The notes beneath the pieces were generated by a model, which ran no database searches, was not told where the DNA came from, and saw only the letters and a list, made by a program, of their open reading frames with translations. From Flemingiibacterium sp045636265 (GTDB lineage: Bacteria; Bacillota; Clostridia; Oscillospirales; CAG-272), in the NCBI GenBank assembly GCA_045636265.1, contig JAZTXD010000011.1, positions 1-44,361 of the forward strand: 44,361 nt of DNA. The letters run 5' to 3'. The translations under genes were made by a program, and so were the position numbers. Of the stretch, positions 1-8,192 are shown piece after piece (the stretch's first letter is position 1; every line of letters begins with the position of its first letter).

Positions 1-70
1 GGAAGCGGCCCGCGCCGGTGACTTTGCCGCGCTTTTGAACATCAAACGAAAGGAGGAAAAGGAAGAATGA
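1..70 (+). CDS. baseplate wedge gp25/W-like, 3' fragment (duplicate copy)
   Basis: These bases encode the last 22 residues (ending KRKEEKEE) of the baseplate wedge gene that is complete at 44012-44290. The fragment is created by opening the circular genome and is not a separate gene. Its TGA overlaps the J start as ATGA, which supports translational coupling of W and J, as in P2-like tail operons. Confidence 0.9.
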   Translation, partial: EAARAGDFAALLNIKRKEEKEE

Positions 71-141
71 GCGACAGATTTATAGAAACAGACGCCCAAA
101 AAGTCTACGACATAGTGCTGGAAGAACTGGAGAACGGAGCC
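1..141. repeat. 141-bp terminal overlap, left copy
   Basis: Bases 1-141 are identical to 44221-44361. Genes read straight across the junction: the gp25-like gene ends in both copies and the J gene begins in both. An exact overlap of this size is what an assembler leaves on a closed circle, so the unique sequence is 44,220 bp. It is unlikely to be a biological repeat because it cuts through two coding genes. Confidence 0.93.
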
Positions 142-1407
142 GGCGAGCCTTTATACGGTGGCGACGAGCGCCGGATCTTCGGCGAAGCGCTGGCGCAGGT
201 AGTCGTCGCCGTTTACAATACAGTGAACGACAGCTGCAGGCAGAGGCTTCTCAAACATGCACGCGGCACAGTGCTGGACGCGCTGGGCGAAAACAGAGAC
301 GTTTATCGTATCTCCCCCACCTCAGCCACCACAACGCTGCGCTTCGGCGTGAGCGAGCCGGTGGCTTCAAATATCATCATACCCGCCGGACTCAGAGTGA
401 CCGGAGACTTTGAGCTCTACTTCCTCACAGACACCACCGTCGTGCTGCAGGCCGGCTCTGAATATGTGGACGTCACAGCCACCGCGGAAAAAGGCGGCGC
501 AGAATACAACGACGTCCCCCTCGGAGCACTCGACACGATCGTGGACGTGTCCGACGTGCCTCTCATTGACTATGTAACAAACATAAACGCCACCGAAGGC
601 GGCGGGGACAGAGAAGGCGACGAAGCATTCCGCGAAAGAATCAGGGGAGCCGAGAACCGCCTCAGCACAGCCGGAACAGCAAAAGCCTATAAATACTGGG
701 CGCTGTCCGCGAACCCCCTCGTCTCTGACGTTCTGGTGGGTGCCGAGACAGAGAGAATAAGCCGAACGCTGAAAACCTACGCCGGGCACGCCTTCCAAGG
801 CGGTGCGAACCTGATCCCGGACACTTTGGTGGTATATCTGCCGAACGGATCCGAGGCGGTAAGCGGCGCCGACTACGTGGCAACCTATGAGGACGAGCTG
901 CTGACGCTGGAGCTCTCCGGAGCGCTGGCGAGCGCTGAAAGCGTTACGATCGAGATCACGCGGAACATGTACGGCCGCGTCAAGATCGTGCCTATATGTG
1001 CCGGCGGTGAGATCCCGGACGAGGACGTGCTGGCCGACGTGCTGGCCGCCTGCACCGCTGACGACGTGAAACCACTCACGGACATTGTAAAGGTTGAAGC
1101 TCCGAGCGTCGAATATTTCGACATCGAGCTGACATACTACACCAACAAAGCAAACGAGTCGGAAGTAATCAAGAACATAGAAGGCGCCGGCGGCGCAATA
1201 GACCAGTATATTTACTGGCAGGGCTCCACTCTCAATCAGGACATAAACCCGGACGAGCTCCGGAAGCGGATCCTCGCCCCGGACTGGGAGGAAAACCTCG
1301 TGGGAGCTTCCCGCGTCGAAATAGTAAAGCCGGTATATACGGAGCTGTCGAGCACGACAATGGCGAAGTTCTCCGGGGACCTCAAAGTAAACCATATAAC
1401 GAAGTAA
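67..1407 (+). CDS. baseplate assembly protein J-like
   Basis: The 446-residue protein matches the Baseplate_J family, which forms the wedge arms at the edge of contractile-tail baseplates. It opens with the usual acidic helix (residues 1-40), a stretch on leaving the baseplate axis (RLLKHARGTVLDALGE, about 60-75), then beta-rich repeats and the typical GGGDREGDEAFRERI segment near 180. AAAGGAGGAAAAGGAAGA precedes the ATG, which overlaps the stop of the W/gp25 gene. W-J-I order is the P2 order. The function is confident from sequence pattern and synteny. Confidence 0.93.
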   Translation: MSDRFIETDAQKVYDIVLEELENGAGEPLYGGDERRIFGEALAQVVVAVYNTVNDSCRQRLLKHARGTVLDALGENRDVYRISPTSATTTLRFGVSEPVASNIIIPAGLRVTGDFELYFLTDTTVVLQAGSEYVDVTATAEKGGAEYNDVPLGALDTIVDVSDVPLIDYVTNINATEGGGDREGDEAFRERIRGAENRLSTAGTAKAYKYWALSANPLVSDVLVGAETERISRTLKTYAGHAFQGGANLIPDTLVVYLPNGSEAVSGADYVATYEDELLTLELSGALASAESVTIEITRNMYGRVKIVPICAGGEIPDEDVLADVLAACTADDVKPLTDIVKVEAPSVEYFDIELTYYTNKANESEVIKNIEGAGGAIDQYIYWQGSTLNQDINPDELRKRILAPDWEENLVGASRVEIVKPVYTELSSTTMAKFSGDLKVNHITK

Positions 1408-1419
1408 GGAGGCGAGCAC

Positions 1420-2166
1420 ATGGGCGGCATGAAACTCTCAGAGCTGGACTTTGCGCGCCTGCTTCCCGCCTTTATGCGTGAGGACGCGGCGAACATAGCG
1501 CTCAGCAAGGCCATGAACAAGCTATTCAAAGAACCCGGCGCTCGTCTTGACACTCTCAGGACATGGGACAAGATAGACGAGCTCACCGAGGAAGAATGCG
1601 ACGCGCTCGCGTGGGAGCTTGACGTGGACTGGTACGACTCCACCGGCATGCAGCTGGAGGAAAAGCGGGAAACGCTCAAGCTCGCGCAGCAGATCAAGCG
1701 AAAGCGCGGCACAAAGTGGGCCGTTGACCGTCTTATCTCCGCATATTTCGGAGAGGGCTTTGTCACAGAAAACGACGAAATCGGAGGGACACCTTTTGCC
1801 TTTTCGGTATATACGACAAACCCCGAAATCGTAACCGAAAATTATAATAAATTCGTTGAGGCAATCAAGGCCGCAAAGAATGAGCGCTCGCATATCGCCG
1901 GCGTTTACTATTTGTGGCGGCAGGGCCCGGAGAACGGCGTCGAGTGCGCTCTCGACTCCAATCTCTGCCGGTATGACTATCAAAAAGCGGGCACTTATCC
2001 ACATATCCACATCGTGGGTGTGGGTAAACGCGCCGAAATTGCAACAACAGCAGCGACCTCTCCGACGGTGTACAACTACCGGAAATGTGGGACGGAGCGC
2101 TGTCAAGGTAAGAGCTCGTCGCTCGTCGGCTATGCCATTGTAGGCCATGCCGTAGTAGGCGGGTAA
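1420..2166 (+). CDS. tail protein I-like baseplate protein
   Basis: This 248-residue protein resembles the phage tail protein I family (P2 gpI), a baseplate component that follows J. Residues about 8-110 carry the recognisable pattern LLPAFMREDAAN ... LAWELDVDWYD ... RGTKWAVDRLI. AAGGAGG lies ahead of the ATG and only 12 bases separate it from J. The last 80 residues are tyrosine- and glycine-rich (VVGYAIVGHAVVGG at the C-terminus) and look less conserved. They may contact fibre proteins, which is inference. Confidence 0.87.
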   Translation: MGGMKLSELDFARLLPAFMREDAANIALSKAMNKLFKEPGARLDTLRTWDKIDELTEEECDALAWELDVDWYDSTGMQLEEKRETLKLAQQIKRKRGTKWAVDRLISAYFGEGFVTENDEIGGTPFAFSVYTTNPEIVTENYNKFVEAIKAAKNERSHIAGVYYLWRQGPENGVECALDSNLCRYDYQKAGTYPHIHIVGVGKRAEIATTAATSPTVYNYRKCGTERCQGKSSSLVGYAIVGHAVVGG

Positions 2167-2190
2167 GTCAATAATCGAAAGGAGAAAAAA

Positions 2191-2499
2191 ATGGGCTATT
2201 TTAACGACAGTTATATGCATAGCAGGCGGCAGCAATGGCTCCGCACTATTCACGCCGTAGAAGCTCAGGTCGGCAGCGAATGGCACCGCGGGGAAATCAA
2301 TCAAAAAAGCATAGAGGGCGAAAACCTCGTTTTGACTGTTACATTCCCGGTGCTGGACTCCAAGGCCTGCACGATCACAGCCTCGCGTATTATTGACACA
2401 CGAGGCGAGGTCGCAGCTTATCAGCAGCGCGCTGTAAAAAAGGCAAGCGGGCAGGGTACCATGATAAAGATCACGATCCCGATCCGCGAAATAGCATAA
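2191..2499 (+). CDS. small baseplate-region protein of unknown function
   Basis: I do not recognise this 102-residue protein. It has no membrane segment. The second half is rich in beta-prone valine/isoleucine/threonine stretches (NLVLTVTFPVL, TMIKITIPI). The ribosome binding site GAAAGGAG is well placed and it lies 24 bases after tail protein I. Its position between the baseplate and the receptor-binding genes suggests a fibre-attachment or baseplate accessory part. Confidence 0.7.
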   Translation: MGYFNDSYMHSRRQQWLRTIHAVEAQVGSEWHRGEINQKSIEGENLVLTVTFPVLDSKACTITASRIIDTRGEVAAYQQRAVKKASGQGTMIKITIPIREIA

Positions 2500-2518
2500 C
2501 CGGAAGGAGGACACAACC

Positions 2519-2692
2519 ATGTACAATCGCACAAAATGGCAGGACGAAGTGAAGGACACCGACACCGGGGAACTCCTTCAGGAAGGCACCAACATGAGCG
2601 CCGTCAATTTCAACAATATGGAGGACGGCATAAACGACGCAAATATCGCCACAATGCTGACAATGATATTCTCACGGCTCAGCGTTGAGTAA
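2519..2692 (+). CDS. 57-aa tail appendage adaptor-like protein
   Basis: A 57-residue product preceded by GGAAGGAGG. It contains the motif MSAVNFNNMEDGI near residue 28, which closely parallels ITASKLNRMENGI at the N-terminus of the tail fibre gene at 40731. This short motif is common in the N-terminal part of Firmicutes phage tail fibres. The gene is therefore probably a stand-alone version of a fibre attachment segment, serving the receptor-type protein encoded next. Inferred from motif and neighbourhood. Confidence 0.72.
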   Translation: MYNRTKWQDEVKDTDTGELLQEGTNMSAVNFNNMEDGINDANIATMLTMIFSRLSVE

Positions 2693-2711
2693 ATGAAAGG
2701 AGACACAAGAA

Positions 2712-3812
2712 ATGAGTAAATATTTCTTAACCGACACAGCGGTAAAAATGTTCTGTCCCGGCAACGTCATGCAGCTGGACGACGCAGGCCTGCCTTCGAT
2801 CCTCGTATATATTCCGAAGTTTAAAAATAGCGACGTGCTGACCGGAGGCGACGACAACACACACCCCGCGTTCATCGTGAACGACAAGGAGATCGACGGC
2901 TTTTATTATTCAAAATACCAGAACGTCGTCCACAACGGCAAGGCGTACAGCCTGCCCGGTGAGGCTATTCCGACGAGCATTTCGTTCGATAACGCGCTCA
3001 AGTACAGCGAAGCAAAAGGCTATGGCTGGCACCTGAGCACCGCAGCAGAATGGGCGGCGATCGCGCTCTGGTGTAAAGCAAACGGCTTCCAGCCCTACGG
3101 CAATAACAGCAACGGCAAGGACAGCCGCGAAACTGAATACAAAGCAATCCCTGCACAGTACAACGCCGACGGCACAATCGCAGCCGTAGCAACCGGAACC
3201 GGCCCTCTTACATGGAGCCACGACAACACGGCGTCTGGTATATGGGACATGAACGGAAACGCTGCTGAATTTGTAGGCGGCATTCGTCTTGTATGGGGCG
3301 AGCTTCAGATTCTCGAAAACAATAACGCAGCAGATCCCGACAACCCTCAGAACGCTACAAGCACATGCTGGAAAGCAATCAACGCGGCCGACGGCTCTCT
3401 CGTAGAACCCGAAAGCAGTCCGACCGACAGCGAGGCAAAGCTGGAAGGCAACACAGTCCGTTTTGATCTCGTGAATCAAAGCTGGACATATTCCACCACT
3501 ATCACCGCCCCCGAAGCTTCATACTTTACATGCCGCTTTTCAGATTTAAAATGTACTAACGACATCAGCGAAGAAGCGAAGAACCTGCTCAGGCTATTGG
3601 CATTACTTCCCGAAGAAGGTGCAACAGCTTCAAGTTATGGACAAGACGCGGTATATCTTCACAGAAAAGAGCGCGAGGTATTTCTGTACCGGGGCGGCTC
3701 TTTTGAAGCAGGGACGGAAGGCGGCATTTTTCAGGGCTCGTTCTCAATCAATAGGAACGCAAGCACAACAAAAGCAGGCTTCCGCGCCGCTTATATCCCC
3801 GACATAATATAA
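2712..3812 (+). CDS. formylglycine-generating-enzyme/C-type-lectin-fold tail protein, DGR-target type
   Basis: The 366-residue protein has the FGE-sulfatase-like (C-type lectin) fold signature: residues about 95-115 read LSTAAEWAAIALWCKANG, and about 170-190 read WDMNGNAAEFVGG. The C-terminal 45 residues (YRGGSF, then SINRNAS and GFRAAYI) have the architecture of a variable region of a diversity-generating retroelement target such as Mtd. It lies after the baseplate genes where a receptor-binding protein is expected. No reverse transcriptase, Avd gene or template repeat is present in the window. The likely role is host or glycan binding at the virion tip. Confidence 0.85.
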   Translation: MSKYFLTDTAVKMFCPGNVMQLDDAGLPSILVYIPKFKNSDVLTGGDDNTHPAFIVNDKEIDGFYYSKYQNVVHNGKAYSLPGEAIPTSISFDNALKYSEAKGYGWHLSTAAEWAAIALWCKANGFQPYGNNSNGKDSRETEYKAIPAQYNADGTIAAVATGTGPLTWSHDNTASGIWDMNGNAAEFVGGIRLVWGELQILENNNAADPDNPQNATSTCWKAINAADGSLVEPESSPTDSEAKLEGNTVRFDLVNQSWTYSTTITAPEASYFTCRFSDLKCTNDISEEAKNLLRLLALLPEEGATASSYGQDAVYLHRKEREVFLYRGGSFEAGTEGGIFQGSFSINRNASTTKAGFRAAYIPDII

Positions 3813-3826
3813 CCGGAGGGCTGCGC

Positions 3827-4180
3827 ATGGAAACATTATATATTTTTCTCGCCTGCCTTCCTACCGCAATAGTCAGCTTCGGTATGTGGTTTATACAATG
3901 GCGAATACAAAAAGCTGAAAAGCGTCGCGAAAAGCAGGAGGAAGAACGCCGGAATGAAGAAAAGGAACGCGAAAAGCTCAGAGAGCAGCAGGAGCTTTTC
4001 CTCATAAACGGAGTGAGCGCCGCGATCGCTCTCGGCGAAGCTACGGCCAAAGCGGTGCAGCGTATTCCAGACGCACACTGTAACGGCGATATGCACGCAG
4101 CTCTCGAGTACGCCGCCAAGGTCAAACACGCCCACCGGGACTTCCTCGCAAAGAATAGCGTCCACTTCCTCTATGATTGA
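3827..4180 (+). CDS. membrane-anchored coiled-coil protein of the lysis region
   Basis: The 117-residue protein starts with one hydrophobic segment (residues about 4-23), followed by a highly charged helix of Lys/Arg/Glu (about 27-63) likely to form a coiled coil, and a C-terminal helical part. An N-terminal anchor with a cytoplasmic or external rod fits an accessory lysis or holin-like protein. The neighbours downstream are a second membrane protein, the endolysin and a holin. I do not recognise a named family. Confidence 0.72.
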   Translation: METLYIFLACLPTAIVSFGMWFIQWRIQKAEKRREKQEEERRNEEKEREKLREQQELFLINGVSAAIALGEATAKAVQRIPDAHCNGDMHAALEYAAKVKHAHRDFLAKNSVHFLYD

Positions 4181-4191
4181 GAGGTGAAAGC

Positions 4192-4512
4192 ATGGCAGGC
4201 AGAAAGCAAAAGAAACCGGCAAAAAATCAAAAAAAGCGGCTTAAAATTCATACTATGGATTTAATATTGATATTCCTCGCAATCTTGACAATTATATTTG
4301 TTATTGATATGAGAAATATTTTCTTGAAAACCGGAGCGATCCCGGACGTGCTCGTTACTTGTTTTTTTGCAACCGTTGGCGGCGAATGCGGCGCAATGGC
4401 ATGGATCAAGACCAGCAAAGAAAAGAAAGCGGAACGCCTGCAGCAACTCCTGCAGCAGCTCTTGGATCGCGTCCGCGAAAAACCACAGCAAGACAATGAG
4501 CCAAAGGAGTGA
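4192..4512 (+). CDS. two-helix membrane protein, possible holin or antiholin
   Basis: The 106-residue protein has a basic N-terminus (about 18 residues, many Lys), then two hydrophobic segments (about 21-40 and 49-70) and a charged tail. I chose ATG 4192 because GAGAGGTG sits just ahead. An in-frame TTG at 4177 is possible but lies inside the previous gene. Two membrane helices with a charged C-terminus next to an endolysin fit a class II holin. With the LLH-type holin at 5291 the phage would have two candidates, one of which may be an antiholin. Confidence 0.72.
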   Translation: MAGRKQKKPAKNQKKRLKIHTMDLILIFLAILTIIFVIDMRNIFLKTGAIPDVLVTCFFATVGGECGAMAWIKTSKEKKAERLQQLLQQLLDRVREKPQQDNEPKE

Positions 4513-4517
4513 AAGCT

Positions 4518-5276
4518 ATGAGCCAGAGAAATGACTTTGTAAAAATGGCGGCCTCCTATATCGGCAAAAAGGAAGCCACCGGCGGGCATAAGCCTATAAT
4601 CGACACATACAACGCACACAAACCCCTCGCGAGAGGGTACAAAGTAAAATACACCGACGAATGGTGCGCGACCTTCGTGTCTGCTATGGCTATTCTGTCC
4701 CATTTAACGGACATAATACCAACCGAGTGCAGCTGCATGAAAATGATCGAGCTTTTCAAAAAACTGGGCGCGTGGCAGGAAAGCGACGCCTACACACCGA
4801 AACCCGGCGACGTTATCTTCTACGACTGGCAGGACTCCGGGGCCGGTGATAACACCGGACATTCGGATCACGTCGGAATCGTTGAAAGCGTCAACGGCTC
4901 CACTATTAAGGTGATCGAGGGCAACATGAGCGCAGCTGTGGGCCGTCGTTCTATTAAGGTGAACGGCCGGTATATAAGAGGGTACGGCGTGCCAAAGTTC
5001 AAGGAAAGCACCGGAGCGCCCTCTGGAACACCTGCAAAGGCTGAGGCGGCTATGTACAGAGACAAGCAGCTCAGCGGCACATATAAAACCACCGCAGCGC
5101 TGAACATGAGAACCGGCGCCGGAACGGGTAAAAAGATCCTGCAGACAATCCCGAAGGGCGCGAGCGTGACATGCTACGGATATTATAATAAAACAACAAC
5201 CGGAAGCAAGTGGCTTTACGTCGTATATAAAAACACAAGCGGCTACTGCTCCGGCGGCTATCTGAAAAAGATATAA
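4518..5276 (+). CDS. endolysin with CHAP domain and SH3 cell-wall-binding domain
   Basis: The 252-residue protein has an N-terminal CHAP amidase/peptidase domain (about 5-150). Cys50 in DEWCATF and His118 in HSDHVGIVE are the expected catalytic pair, with PKPGDVIFYDW between them. A bacterial SH3 domain follows (about 190-250, AALNMRTGAGTGKKI). It has no signal peptide, so it needs a holin for export. AAAGGAG before ATG 4518 favours this start over GTG 4509. The role is peptidoglycan cleavage at the end of the lytic cycle. Confidence 0.93.
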   Translation: MSQRNDFVKMAASYIGKKEATGGHKPIIDTYNAHKPLARGYKVKYTDEWCATFVSAMAILSHLTDIIPTECSCMKMIELFKKLGAWQESDAYTPKPGDVIFYDWQDSGAGDNTGHSDHVGIVESVNGSTIKVIEGNMSAAVGRRSIKVNGRYIRGYGVPKFKESTGAPSGTPAKAEAAMYRDKQLSGTYKTTAALNMRTGAGTGKKILQTIPKGASVTCYGYYNKTTTGSKWLYVVYKNTSGYCSGGYLKKI

Positions 5277-5290
5277 AAGAGGTGCGAAAA

Positions 5291-5638
5291 ATGCAAGTTA
5301 TAAATTTTATAATTTCAAACTGGGACTTCCTCCTGCTTATCGTATTATCGGTCGCGGCGGTCGTCTTTTATGCCTTCAAGGGTAACAAGTCCGTAATCAT
5401 GAAAATGCTTTACGCACTCGTTACCGAGGCCGAGAAGGAACTCGGCGGCGGCACCGGATCGCTGAAGCTGGCGCTCGTTATCGCGAAAATATACCCGCAG
5501 ATCCCGGCCGTGTTTAAAATGTTCATCACAGAAGAAACACTCACGCGGTGGATCGAGGAAGCTCTCGCAACGGCAAAGGAAACGTGGGAGAAAAACGCGG
5601 CGATCTCTGAATATATCAAAGACACAAAAACCGAATAA
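5291..5638 (+). CDS. LLH-type phage holin
   Basis: The 115-residue protein has one N-terminal hydrophobic segment (about 10-30), followed by an amphipathic soluble part containing EAEKELGGGTGSLKLAL and a helix ending WIEEAL. This layout matches the phage holin LLH family. ATG 5291 follows GAGGTGCGAAAA with good spacing and is better than GTG 5282. It directly follows the endolysin and ends just before a strong terminator, so it closes the tail-lysis operon. Confidence 0.85.
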   Translation: MQVINFIISNWDFLLLIVLSVAAVVFYAFKGNKSVIMKMLYALVTEAEKELGGGTGSLKLALVIAKIYPQIPAVFKMFITEETLTRWIEEALATAKETWEKNAAISEYIKDTKTE

Positions 5639-5642
5639 ATAC

Positions 5643-5682
5643 AAAAAGGCCCGGAGGTGTAAAACCTCTGGGCTTTTCTTTT
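5643..5682 (+). terminator. intrinsic terminator after lysis cassette, probably bidirectional
   Basis: An inverted repeat (AAAGGCCCGGAGGT and ACCTCTGGGCTTT, one bulge) is followed by TTTTCTTTTTT. A-runs on the left arm make it usable from the other side too. It sits between the converging holin gene (plus) and integrase gene (minus), where a bidirectional terminator is expected. Confidence 0.85.
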
Positions 5683-5703
5683 TTGCGTTCTCACGCTCTA
5701 TTG

Positions 5704-7302
5704 TTAGAACTTGACCACCACGGCAACCACTTTTTTGAAAAAGTAGAGAACACGCGCCGTTTCCGTGTTCAAGTTCGCGCCTTCTGGTGCGCCTGACGGC
5801 GCAAAACCTGAACACTCAGAGCCCGCGCCGTTAGTGGCTTTTTCCACAAGCTGCAATGTGACCTTGCTATTTTCGCCGGTATAATTAAGCACCAACGTCA
5901 GCTTGTCGTCGTAGAGGTAAACCGAATTTAAAAACGTATCAACGAGGAAAACGCGGTACGCTTCGTCGTTGATGTCGCCGTCCCGGAACCTCTCCAAAAA
6001 ATAAACAATTTGATCGCGTTCCAGATCCGGCTCGCTTAGGAGCTCCTTCGCGATCCCCTTCTCAATTTGCGCCCGTTCTGCTTCCAGCTCCATGAGTCGC
6101 GACTTTGTGGACGGCGTAATAATTCCGGCCTCAATGGCTGCGAGCATGTTCTGTATACCCTTTTCAATATCTTTTTGACGGGCCTCCAGAGAATTGAGCA
6201 CGCTCCGATCCTTTTCCCGGCTTTGAAATTCCATGCAGCGGTCGGCGACCTCGTTCACGAAGTCGTCGGATTGTATAACTTTCACGAGCTCGTTCACTAC
6301 CAGTTCTTCGATCCAGTCCTTTTGTGCTCGTTCTTTCTGGCATTTATGCACCCGGCGGCCGTTGCAAATATAATAATTATAAACCTTGCCGCTTTTCCCG
6401 GTGCCGCCGTCTCCCGTCATGGGCTCGCCGCAGTGCCCGCAGAACAGCTTCGTCGTAAGCAAAAAGGACGTGTCACGCTTTGCAGCCGGCGCCCGGTGGT
6501 GACGTTCCACCATGTCCTGACACTTATCGAAAAGCTCCTTGTCAACTATTGCAGGAATCGCTCCTGCGACTTTTATGTCCTTAAATTCGTACACCCCGAT
6601 ATATTTCTCGTTCTGGAGTATTCGGCGTATACTGTTTTTATTGAATAAGCCGCCCCGGCTCGTCCGGAACCCCTCGTTATTGAGACGGGTGTATATATCT
6701 TTCGCGCACTCTCCGGCCGCGTATTCCTCAAAAATACGGCGAACCACCGGAGCAGTGTCGGGATCTATCTCGAAGCGGTCGTCCGGGCCTTTTTTTAGGC
6801 CGAGAACCCTCTGGCCCAGTGTTTTGAGTTCCAGAGCGCTGTCGTAAAATCCGCGCTGCACGTTCTGGCTCAAGTTCTCGCTGTAATATTCGGCGTAGCC
6901 TTCCATTACAGACTCCAAAATAATGCCCTCCGGCCCTTCCGGTATGGACTCTTTCGCGTAAAATATGCGGACGCCGTTCTTTTTTAATTTATACTTATAC
7001 ATTGCCGAGTCGTATCGGTTCCGGGCGAATCGGTCCATTTTCCAGCAAATAACTGCTTTAAAGACACCGCGCTCACAGTCCCGGAGCATGCGCTGGAAGT
7101 CCGGGCGCTTATCTGTTCGACCGGTGAGGGCTTTATCTATGTACTCACCTACAATCACGAAGCCGTTCCTCGTCGCGTACTCGCGGCACTCTCTGAGCTG
7201 CCCCTCTATGCTTTCTTCACGCTGTCCGCTGCTGGAATATCGGGCGTATATAACCGCCGGGATCAACGCGCCACTGTCTGAATGTATTTTTTTATATGCC
7301 AT
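5704..7302 (-). CDS. int: large serine recombinase (phage integrase)
   Basis: The 532-residue protein has a resolvase catalytic domain (about 14-160) with YARYSSSGQ giving nucleophile Ser23 and KMDRFARN giving Arg91/Arg94. A recombinase domain follows (about 180-280), then a zinc ribbon with Cys288, Cys291, Cys313 and Cys321, and a coiled coil (about 370-425). This is the large serine integrase plan, which joins attP and attB without a tRNA-type core. The start overlaps the TM2 gene stop as TAATG. The last 45 residues run past the usual end in a low-complexity tail. attP should lie next to the gene but is not identifiable by eye. Confidence 0.95.
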   Translation of the reverse strand: MAYKKIHSDSGALIPAVIYARYSSSGQREESIEGQLRECREYATRNGFVIVGEYIDKALTGRTDKRPDFQRMLRDCERGVFKAVICWKMDRFARNRYDSAMYKYKLKKNGVRIFYAKESIPEGPEGIILESVMEGYAEYYSENLSQNVQRGFYDSALELKTLGQRVLGLKKGPDDRFEIDPDTAPVVRRIFEEYAAGECAKDIYTRLNNEGFRTSRGGLFNKNSIRRILQNEKYIGVYEFKDIKVAGAIPAIVDKELFDKCQDMVERHHRAPAAKRDTSFLLTTKLFCGHCGEPMTGDGGTGKSGKVYNYYICNGRRVHKCQKERAQKDWIEELVVNELVKVIQSDDFVNEVADRCMEFQSREKDRSVLNSLEARQKDIEKGIQNMLAAIEAGIITPSTKSRLMELEAERAQIEKGIAKELLSEPDLERDQIVYFLERFRDGDINDEAYRVFLVDTFLNSVYLYDDKLTLVLNYTGENSKVTLQLVEKATNGAGSECSGFAPSGAPEGANLNTETARVLYFFKKVVAVVVKF

Positions 7303-8180
7303 TATATCACTCCTTTTGATGTGAGAAAATCAAACGCCGCTTTATATATTGCCGTGCCATGATGTGGGCGTTTGTAGTCGTAAACGTCGCGCCCTTTTAA
7401 TGAACGCAGCAGAGCCGCGTCAGCAATAACCAAGTCAGAAAACGCATAAAATAAATCAACGTCAGGATCTTCAACCATATTGCCGAATTTACGCCCCTTT
7501 GAGTTCTGCTTCACACTATACGCAAAAAGTGCAGCCCTTTGTCTGTCGTCTGCTTGATATATGATAGACGAGAAAAGACCGGAAGCACCGATAAAAGCCG
7601 AAAACTCAACGCCAAGAGCAAATGCAAGGGCAACAATTTCAACCGTCGGGCCTTCCTTACTGTCCTCTCCGGTGGCGCGGCTTATCATGCACGAGGCATC
7701 GGCTTTTGTGATACCGTCTGGGACAAATACACCGAGGTCATGTAAATAATTTAGCTGTCGTTCGGTAGGCTCGCACAACTCGCGTGGTGTATAATTCAAG
7801 TAACAACCGAGAACGCCGGCCGGCTTGCCAAAATCCAAGTGGCTGAGTTCACCGACAGGCTCATGAGCTACACGTTTTGTTGTAATAGAAACATTAAATT
7901 GTACAAGTGGCTCGTCTTTTACTGCTTCCTTTTCATCGTCAGGCGGTGGAACATCCGCTGAATGTGTTTGAACTTCAAGAGACTTTCGAGCGTTACATTC
8001 TCTGATTATGTTACAAATCAAAGAAATTAAATCAACAGCCCAACCAATTAAAAATAGTCCACCGGTAAAAAGATACACAAATCCGAGTAGTTTTTTGCCT
8101 TTGTAAAACTTATGAGCACCGGCAAAGCCTAAGAAAAGACACAAGCAAAAATACACCTTATTTTCTTTTGTAAATTTCAT
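7302..8180 (-). CDS. TM2-domain membrane protein coupled to the integrase
   Basis: The 292-residue protein begins with a TM2 domain: two hydrophobic segments (about 9-22 and 31-52) around GFAGAHKFYKG. A charged linker and a soluble C-terminal region (about 110-292) follow, which I do not recognise. GGAGG five bases before ATG 8180 supports this start over 8192. Its stop overlaps the integrase start, so both are probably made from one lysogenic transcript. A membrane protein made in the prophage state could act in superinfection exclusion or lysogenic conversion. That role is inference. Confidence 0.8.
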   Translation of the reverse strand: MKFTKENKVYFCLCLFLGFAGAHKFYKGKKLLGFVYLFTGGLFLIGWAVDLISLICNIIRECNARKSLEVQTHSADVPPPDDEKEAVKDEPLVQFNVSITTKRVAHEPVGELSHLDFGKPAGVLGCYLNYTPRELCEPTERQLNYLHDLGVFVPDGITKADASCMISRATGEDSKEGPTVEIVALAFALGVEFSAFIGASGLFSSIIYQADDRQRAALFAYSVKQNSKGRKFGNMVEDPDVDLFYAFSDLVIADAALLRSLKGRDVYDYKRPHHGTAIYKAAFDFLTSKGVI

Positions 8181-8192
8181 AATAACCTCCAC

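Noticed and set aside
1..141. 141-bp direct repeat as a genuine virion terminal repeat or att duplication
   Set aside because: It splits two genes that read through the joint, is exact, and has a length typical of an assembler overlap.
2712..3812. Complete diversity-generating retroelement
   Set aside because: The target-like protein is there, but no reverse transcriptase, Avd or template repeat could be found on either strand.
5780..5830. tRNA 3' end or tRNA-derived attP core near the integrase end (GTTCAAGTTC, CTTCTGGTGC)
   Set aside because: It resembles a T loop, but the flanking bases do not form a T stem or acceptor, so no tRNA fold is possible.
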